From Bacillota bacterium (lineage in GTDB: Bacteria; Bacillota; Clostridia; Lachnospirales; Lachnospiraceae): a stretch of 19,290 nt of DNA. The translations under genes and the position numbers were made by a program. The stretch's first letter is position 1. Every line of letters starts with the position of its first letter. The stretch is taken from contig JAEZPG010000112.1 of assembly GCA_023413555.1 (NCBI GenBank), positions 1 to 19,290 of the forward strand, given 5' to 3'. Below are positions 15,585 through 19,290 of this stretch, in pieces. Under the pieces are notes generated by a model, which made no database searches, was not told the DNA's origin, and saw only the letters and a list, made by a program, of their open reading frames with translations.

Positions 15585-15595
15585 ATTACATAATG
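15585..15595. promoter_or_regulatory. Operator-like element ATTACATAATG, copy 2 (upstream of -35)
   Basis: Identical to copy 1 and here extended to CATTA-CA-TAATG, a 5-2-5 inverted repeat. It lies about 38 bases upstream of the -35. Two sites in phase around a promoter would permit DNA looping or cooperative binding. Confidence 0.5.
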
Positions 15596-15625
15596 AAGTA
15601 TATTATATTATAAATTAGCGTATAT

Positions 15626-15664
15626 AGGTCAATTAATAAATATGTTAATCCAAGGTCAATTAAT
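15626..15664. repeat. Direct repeat AGGTCAATTAAT (two copies)
   Basis: AGGTCAATTAAT occurs at 15626-15637 and 15653-15664, 27 bases apart, in the AT-rich stretch between the arabinoside operon promoter and the terminator of the RNHCP gene. No gene lies here. It may be a further regulatory site, or chance in a region of very low complexity. Confidence 0.35.
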
Positions 15665-15707
15665 GTATCTATTAATTAACAATCCTGTATAAACGACAAG
15701 ATAACAC

Positions 15708-15751
15708 AAAAAGAAGCCTCAAGAACTGGTTTTCCCAATTCTTGAGGCTTC
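15708..15751 (-). terminator. Strong terminator after the RNHCP gene
   Basis: A 13-bp perfect stem (GAAGCCTCAAGAA at 15713-15725 with its complement at 15739-15751) that continues inward past one mismatch, followed on the minus strand by TTTTT and TG. It ends the CD3324/RNHCP transcript 70 bases after its stop and keeps it out of the arabinoside operon. Confidence 0.85.
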
Positions 15752-15821
15752 CTAAAATCATTCTTTAAATCCTTATATGACAAGATGCGATTCACGATAT
15801 ATCAATTGCAAAAATTCTCTT

Positions 15822-16247
15822 TCAGTCTAAATTTTCATATCCTCCCATACACTTGGTCATCTCTTCCATACGCTCTATTGGAAATGGTGGCTGACTAATA
15901 GGTTTCATTGCTATGGATATCAGTTTCATTGGATTATCATCTGCGGCAACCCGATTAGAACTAAAATCTCCACACATTTTACACCTATGAATAATTGCCC
16001 ACTCCCCTTTATTGCGTACCCATACTGCAACAGGCTCCATATGTCCTCCACAGTCAGATGCACGATCACCCGGTTCAATATCCACATGTAGACTATGAAG
16101 ACAATTGGGACAATGATTTCTATGATCACTGCCAGCTCCTAAAGAAACTACCATTCTTCCACAAATCTTACAAGTAAAGCTTTCATTGCATGCATGAGTT
16201 TTGTAATAGCCCTTTTCATAGTTTTTTCTTTTATTTTCTCGATTCAA
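15822..16247 (-). CDS. RNHCP domain protein (zinc-finger type)
   Basis: A 141-residue protein with the RNHCP domain: FTCKICG, HRNHCPNCLHSLHVD, PGDRASDCGG, WAIIHRCKMCG, NRVAADDNP. The paired CxxC/HCPxC motifs should bind zinc. Its role is unknown; some of these small proteins sit near translation or stress genes. The longest frame opens with ATG at 16292, but that start overlaps the preceding gene by 62 bases and has no ribosome site, while AAAGGAGG lies eight bases before TTG 16247, so I choose the TTG start. It then overlaps the end of the upstream CD3324-type gene by 17 bases, which suggests coupled translation. Confidence 0.82.
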   Translation of the reverse strand: MNRENKRKNYEKGYYKTHACNESFTCKICGRMVVSLGAGSDHRNHCPNCLHSLHVDIEPGDRASDCGGHMEPVAVWVRNKGEWAIIHRCKMCGDFSSNRVAADDNPMKLISIAMKPISQPPFPIERMEEMTKCMGGYENLD

Positions 16248-16551
16248 CTTGAGTTCCTCCTTTAGACACATCACTCTCTTTGGAGGAATCATACTCGTAT
16301 ATTATTCGTTGAATTCGTTTTTCAGACAAACAATACTTATCGCTTAATTCAGATAAATTTCTTCCGGCTCTATATTCCATAAATATCTGGCTGTTACGTT
16401 TTTCTAGGTTTTCTTTGGCTCCGCTTTTCTGCCCCCATGACAAAACCTTATCCTTCCTTCTTGGAATATATAGCATCTGCCCGTCGACATATTTTTGTAT
16501 TTCTGTAACGAGATGTTTCGATAAAACATCATCTGCTTTCATATAGCTCAT
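16231..16551 (-). CDS. CD3324 family protein (Mor-like helix-turn-helix)
   Basis: A 106-residue protein of the type annotated as CD3324 family: MKADDVLSKHLVTEIQKYVDG, QMLYIPRR, WGQKSGAKENLEKRNSQIF, and a helix-turn-helix at about 65-88 (LSELSDKYCLSEKRIQRIIY). The fold resembles Mor/phage-type activators, so DNA binding is likely; its targets are unknown. GGAGG lies six bases before ATG 16551. It is co-transcribed with the RNHCP gene, whose TTG start it overlaps. A plausible promoter is at 16686-16714. Confidence 0.85.
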   Translation of the reverse strand: MSYMKADDVLSKHLVTEIQKYVDGQMLYIPRRKDKVLSWGQKSGAKENLEKRNSQIFMEYRAGRNLSELSDKYCLSEKRIQRIIYEYDSSKESDVSKGGTQVESRK

Positions 16552-16580
16552 ATGTGCCCTCCTAATTTTTAGGAAATGTA

Positions 16581-16614
16581 ATGGCTATAGCATTTTTTTA
16601 TTTGTAATAGCCAT
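16581..16614 (-). other. Stem-loop in the CD3324 leader
   Basis: ATGGCTAT at 16581-16588 and ATAGCCAT at 16607-16614, a perfect 8-bp stem with an 18-base A-rich loop in minus-strand RNA, ending 29 bases before the CD3324 start codon. It may be a leader structure that influences translation; no ligand-binding motif recognised. Confidence 0.35.
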
Positions 16615-16685
16615 CTCTATGGCACAATAGACATATACTTATTCAAACAACACCCTTTGAACCTTTCCAATATATTTCTAATGAA

Positions 16686-16714
16686 ATAATAGCATGTCTT
16701 CTTCTATACCACAA
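16686..16714 (-). promoter_or_regulatory. Probable promoter of the CD3324-RNHCP pair
   Basis: Minus strand TTGTGG (16714-16709), 17 bases, TATTAT (16691-16686). Start near 16679, leader about 128 nt. Moderate match. Confidence 0.5.
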
Positions 16715-16921
16715 CCTCAAATTCAATTTGAACTATTCTTGAGAATATTGTAGTTGCTCCCTCTGCAATACCCTTTTCTATTACATCATATAATTTAATC
16801 ATTATTTAAGAAAGAGAAGGATAAGCCCCCTCCTCGTAAGTTCCAGTTTTGTATTCACTTTATTACCACCTCCACAGTCAAGAAAATGTTAGGTTTTTCC
16901 CAATATATGTACAAGCTTTGA
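16715..16921. other. Gene-free stretch between divergent CD3324 and PurF-like genes
   Basis: No gene I can support. On the minus strand a GTG start at 16858 with GGAGG eight bases upstream opens an 18-codon frame (MNTKLELTRRGLILLFLK), and an ATG at 16801 opens a 33-codon frame (starting MIKLYDVIEKGIAEG) without a ribosome site. The first has a good translation signal but no other support; either could be a decayed gene or a leader peptide. Confidence 0.3.
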
Positions 16922-16927
16922 TATAAT
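16922..16927 (+). promoter_or_regulatory. Possible extended -10 promoter of the PurF-like gene
   Basis: TATAAT preceded by TG and one base (extended -10); the -35 region is poor. It would give a leader of about 164 nt. In it, AATGCAA (16959-16965) and TTGCATT (17001-17007) could pair, followed by a U-rich tract, and a perfect 13-base dyad TGTTATCATAACA lies at 17046-17058. I recognise no purine riboswitch or PurR box. Confidence 0.4.
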
Positions 16928-17097
16928 TTGTTCTACCCATTTGGATTATCCTTAAATCAATGCAACTTATTGGTGAGATATAGCAAAAAATTATTATATA
17001 TTGCATTATTTTTCTATTTTTTATCTTTTCAATTTTCTACTTTACTGTTATCATAACAATGTAAAATTTACTTTTAAACTGTATAAGGAGAAAACTA

Positions 17098-18519
17098 ATG
17101 GGTGGATTTTTTGGTGTTACCTCAAAAGAAGACTGTGTATTTGATTTATTCTTTGGAACAGATTACCATTCGCATCTTGGTACCAGACGTGGTGGAATGG
17201 TTGTATACGATGAAGAGAAAGGCTTTAACCGGGCTATTCACAATATAGAAAATGCCCCTTTCCGTACCAAATTCGATAAAGATTTTCAAGAGATGGCTGG
17301 GAAGTCAGGCATAGGTTGTATCTCAGATTATGAGCCTCAGCCATTACTTATTCGTTCCCATCATGGTACCTATGCAATTACTACGGTCAGCAAGATAACC
17401 AACGCAGAGGAAATCGTAAATCAAGTTTTCATGACCGGTAACTCCCATTTCATGGAAATGAGTAGTGGTGAGATTAATCCAACAGAGTTAGTAGCTGCTA
17501 TTATTAATCAAAAGGAAAATCTGATAGATGGGATTCACTACGCCCTTGAGCTAATTGAAGGATCTCTGTCCCTCATGCTCCTTACCGCAAAAGGAATCTA
17601 TGCCGCTAGAGATAAACATGGCCGTACCCCAGTTGTTTTAGGAAAGAAAGAGGATGCTTGCTGTGTAACCTTCGAGGATTTTGCATATCGCAATCTGGGT
17701 TATCATGATTATAAAGAATTAGGACCAGGTGAAATAGATGTAATCACACCAGAAGGTGCCAAAGTGCTTTTAGCACCTGGCAAGGATATGAAGATTTGCA
17801 CTTTCTTATGGGTCTACTATGGATATCCGTCCAGCTCCTACGAAGGCATCAGTGTAGAGAACATGCGTTATAAATGTGGAGAAGGTCTTGCCAAGCGTGA
17901 TAATGTAACGCCAGATATCGTTGCTGGTGTTCCGGACTCTGGTATCGCCCATGCAATCGGCTATTCCAATGCATCAGGTATTCCATTTTCCAGACCTTTT
18001 ATAAAATATACCCCAACCTGGCCACGTTCTTTTATGCCAACGATACAGAGCAAAAGAAATTTAATTGCAAAAATGAAGTTAATTGCTGTTCACGACCTTA
18101 TCAAAGATAAAAGTCTTCTTTTAATTGATGATTCCATTGTTCGTGGAACTCAGCTAAGAGAAACAACCGAGTTCTTATATCAGAGTGGTGCAAAAGAGGT
18201 ACATATTCGTCCAGCCTGCCCTCCTCTCATCTATGGCTGTAAATATCTGAATTTCTCAAGGTCCAACTCAGAAATGGATCTAATTACACGTAGAGTTATT
18301 GCAAAACTGGAGAGTGTCAAAGATGGCCTTAATATACCAGAGGAAATCCTGAAGGAATACTGTGATCCAGAATCAGAAAAGTATAACCAGATGGTAGAAG
18401 AAATACGTAAAGAATTGAATTTTACTTCTCTGCGCTTTAACCGTCTTGATGACATGCTTGATGCTGTTGGAATTGAACCATGTAAGCTTTGTACTTATTG
18501 CTGGAATGGTGAGGAATAG
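17098..18519 (+). CDS. PurF-like phosphoribosyltransferase lacking glutaminase residues
   Basis: A 473-residue homologue of amidophosphoribosyltransferase (PurF), which makes phosphoribosylamine from PRPP and glutamine. The C-terminal half is intact: IVAGVPDSGIAHAIGY (274-289), the PRPP loop LLLIDDSIVRGT (340-351), and HIRPACPPLIYGCKY. The N-terminal Ntn-glutaminase half is not. It starts MGGFFGV where PurF has MCGIFG, so Gly2 stands at the nucleophilic Cys. GIGCISDYEPQPLL replaces the segment carrying the RYxT motif, and AITTVSKITNAEEI replaces the Asn-Gly of the oxyanion hole. The start is secure: AAGGAG is eight bases before the ATG and no Cys codon lies near. Annotated as amidophosphoribosyltransferase in related genomes, I believe, but it cannot use glutamine the normal way. 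It may use free ammonia, another amine donor, or a partner protein. It stands alone, not in a pur operon. The C end has Cys461, Cys464 and Cys467, possibly a metal or cluster site. Confidence 0.88.
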   Translation: MGGFFGVTSKEDCVFDLFFGTDYHSHLGTRRGGMVVYDEEKGFNRAIHNIENAPFRTKFDKDFQEMAGKSGIGCISDYEPQPLLIRSHHGTYAITTVSKITNAEEIVNQVFMTGNSHFMEMSSGEINPTELVAAIINQKENLIDGIHYALELIEGSLSLMLLTAKGIYAARDKHGRTPVVLGKKEDACCVTFEDFAYRNLGYHDYKELGPGEIDVITPEGAKVLLAPGKDMKICTFLWVYYGYPSSSYEGISVENMRYKCGEGLAKRDNVTPDIVAGVPDSGIAHAIGYSNASGIPFSRPFIKYTPTWPRSFMPTIQSKRNLIAKMKLIAVHDLIKDKSLLLIDDSIVRGTQLRETTEFLYQSGAKEVHIRPACPPLIYGCKYLNFSRSNSEMDLITRRVIAKLESVKDGLNIPEEILKEYCDPESEKYNQMVEEIRKELNFTSLRFNRLDDMLDAVGIEPCKLCTYCWNGEE

Positions 18520-18556
18520 ATAAGCAGAAAACATTCTGCATCAAATAGTCTATGAA

Positions 18557-18604
18557 ATAAGAACTACGAAGCTAGGATCCGTTCTTATGCTTCGTAGTTC
18601 TTAT
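18557..18604. terminator. Bidirectional stem-loop between convergent genes
   Basis: A perfect 16-bp stem, 18557-18572 and 18589-18604, with a 16-base loop. It lies 37 bases after the PurF-like stop and 76 bases beyond the cupin stop, so it can serve both converging transcripts. The flanking T tracts are short. Confidence 0.65.
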
Positions 18605-18680
18605 CTTATTGAATAATATGGCCTTATTTTTTGTTCTTATGTAGCATTAATTCAGTTCTCTACCAAATACCAGTGGGCAT

Positions 18681-19034
18681 TTATAATACTACCCCATCTG
18701 TCTTTGTGTATCCTTCAAGAGAACCTGCTTTTACCTGAATACAAGCATAACAAATTGCACTATCATTTGCAGCAAAAAACTGTCTCTTGCCTTCCGGAGA
18801 TACACGGATCCAATCACCGGCTGCTAGTTCAATCTCTTCCCTATCAATAACTGCCTTTCCTCTTCCTGACAATACTACATAGATTTCTTCATTTTGCTTA
18901 TGAGAGTGCACAAATGGCACATACTTTCCTGCATCTAGATTATTGATGCTGACCTCTGCCCCAGTTAACCCAATCTGATCATGAAGTTCTACTCTTTCCT
19001 CATTCCCAATACTGATTTTACTAAAATTACTCAT
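18681..19034 (-). CDS. Small cupin domain protein
   Basis: A 117-residue single-domain cupin. Motif 1 is FVHSHKQNEEIYVVLSGRG with H43, H45 and E49 or E50 as metal ligands. Motif 2 is GDWIRVSPEGKRQFFA, where the usual metal-binding His is replaced (Gln85 or Phe), so metal binding may be incomplete. Role unknown: such proteins act as isomerases, dioxygenases or sugar-binding proteins. The longest frame starts with TTG at 19049, but GGAGGG lies seven bases before ATG 19034, so that start is used. It has its own promoter region with two dyads of identical layout, which suggests regulation by a dimeric repressor. Confidence 0.82.
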   Translation of the reverse strand: MSNFSKISIGNEERVELHDQIGLTGAEVSINNLDAGKYVPFVHSHKQNEEIYVVLSGRGKAVIDREEIELAAGDWIRVSPEGKRQFFAANDSAICYACIQVKAGSLEGYTKTDGVVL

Positions 19035-19062
19035 GTGAATACCCTCCAATTTGATTTACCGT

Positions 19063-19081
19063 TGTAACATTCTATGTTACA
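19063..19081. promoter_or_regulatory. Operator-like dyad 1 of the cupin promoter
   Basis: TGTAACATTCTATGTTACA, a perfect 7-5-7 inverted repeat (extending to 8 with flanking T/A). Directly downstream of the -10, over the expected start site. It shares TGTAA-N9-TTACA with dyad 2, 42 bases away, four helical turns. Confidence 0.65.
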
Positions 19082-19115
19082 ATTATAAGGTAATACTTCT
19101 TGGTTGTAATGTCAA
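19082..19115 (-). promoter_or_regulatory. Cupin promoter region
   Basis: Minus strand TATAAT at 19087-19082. The best -35 at proper distance is TTACAA (19109-19104, 16 bases); a perfect TTGACA (19115-19110) lies 22 bases away, too far for normal use. Both -35 candidates lie inside dyad 2. Confidence 0.5.
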
Positions 19116-19123
19116 GTGTTACA
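19105..19123. promoter_or_regulatory. Operator-like dyad 2 of the cupin promoter
   Basis: TGTAATGTCAAGTGTTACA: the same TGTAA-N9-TTACA layout as dyad 1, with a less symmetric centre because it includes the TGTCAA/TTGACA hexamer. Overlaps the -35. Confidence 0.55.
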
Positions 19124-19135
19124 TCGTGAAAAAAT

Positions 19136-19172
19136 AAAAAAATATCCATACCCCTTCACAAGAGTACGGATA
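19136..19172 (-). terminator. Terminator of the partial gene at the right edge
   Basis: Minus-strand stem TATCCGTACTC with GGGTATGGATA (11 pairs including G-U wobbles), then seven T. Starts right after the TGA stop at 19174-19176. Confidence 0.8.
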
Positions 19173-19173
19173 A

Positions 19174-19290
19174 TCATTTCTCTGCTATTCTCTTTTCCAT
19201 CTCTTTTTTTATATCTGCCATGGTGATTTTTGCCATCTCATCTTCCATCGCTTTCTGAACTTGCATCAGCTTATCATCTAGCACATTGTG
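19174..19290 (-). CDS. 3' end of an unidentified gene
   Basis: Thirty-eight codons open to the right window edge, ending with TGA at 19174-19176. The visible part is a charged helix (LDDKLMQVQKAMEDEMAKI, then KKEMEKRIAEK), as at the C end of coiled-coil or helical regulator proteins. No family can be given. A good terminator follows, which supports it as a real gene end. If it is a regulator it would be a candidate for the cupin promoter dyads, but nothing shows this directly. Confidence 0.6.
   Translation of the reverse strand, partial: HNVLDDKLMQVQKAMEDEMAKITMADIKKEMEKRIAEK

Noticed and set aside
16767..16860. Small secreted signal-peptide gene between CD3324 and the PurF-like gene
   Set aside because: Two short minus-strand frames exist, but only the 18-codon one has a ribosome site, neither has a Cys or processing motif, and a promoter for CD3324 overlaps the region.
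1..19290. Mobile element, phage, CRISPR or defence island
   Set aside because: No transposase, integrase, terminal repeats, spacer arrays or recognised defence genes were found anywhere in the window.

Overview
The window is low-GC DNA with strong AGGAGG-type ribosome binding sites, TTGACA/TATAAT promoters and U-tailed terminators. Together with the gene types (CUT1 sugar transporter without its own ATPase, GH51 arabinofuranosidase, Lsa-type ABC-F protein, CD3324-family protein) this points to a Firmicute of the class Clostridia, most likely a plant-polysaccharide-degrading Lachnospiraceae member of the Lachnoclostridium/Clostridium phytofermentans kind. That assignment comes from gene content and is not proven. 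It looks like chromosomal accessory/metabolic DNA. I see no rRNA, tRNA, CRISPR array, insertion sequence or phage module.

Layout. (1) 1-345 (+): 3' end of an aspartate/glutamate racemase-family gene. (2) 385-4565 (-): an Lsa-type ABC-F ATPase gene, a small lipoprotein gene, and a large membrane protein that fuses a PgsA-like CDP-alcohol phosphatidyltransferase to a two-HKD phospholipase D/cardiolipin synthase-like module. The ABC-F gene has a consensus promoter and a ~300-nt leader with a three-codon upstream ORF and an intrinsic terminator, the layout of a ribosome-controlled attenuator. (3) 4981-9303: small stand-alone genes, mostly (-): two overlapping GNAT acetyltransferases, a GyrI-like domain following in frame after the second GNAT stop codon, an unknown Cys-rich ORF on (+), a DUF4846 protein, another GyrI-like protein and a zinc-ribbon NUDIX hydrolase.

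(4) 9578-15447 (-): an arabinoside-use operon transcribed in the order GH51 arabinofuranosidase, lipoprotein solute-binding protein, two CUT1 permeases, then an ArsR-type regulator with a large C-terminal domain. The solute-binding protein captures arabinose-containing oligosaccharides, the permeases import them with an ATPase encoded elsewhere, the GH51 enzyme removes arabinose inside the cell, and the regulator probably acts on the promoter near 15518-15546, which is flanked by repeated ATTACATAAT-type elements. (5) 15822-16551 (-): CD3324-family DNA-binding protein overlapping an RNHCP zinc-finger protein. (6) 17098-18519 (+): a PurF-like phosphoribosyltransferase whose glutaminase half has lost its nucleophilic Cys and other signature residues. 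(7) 18681-19290 (-): a small cupin with two matched operator-like dyads in its promoter, and the 3' end of an unidentified gene.

Most notable: the uORF/terminator leader of the ABC-F gene, the glutaminase-dead PurF paralogue, the CDP-alcohol transferase-PLD fusion, and the GNAT-TAG-GyrI reading frame. Several starts were moved from the longest ORF to a start with a proper ribosome binding site; the reasons are in the entries.
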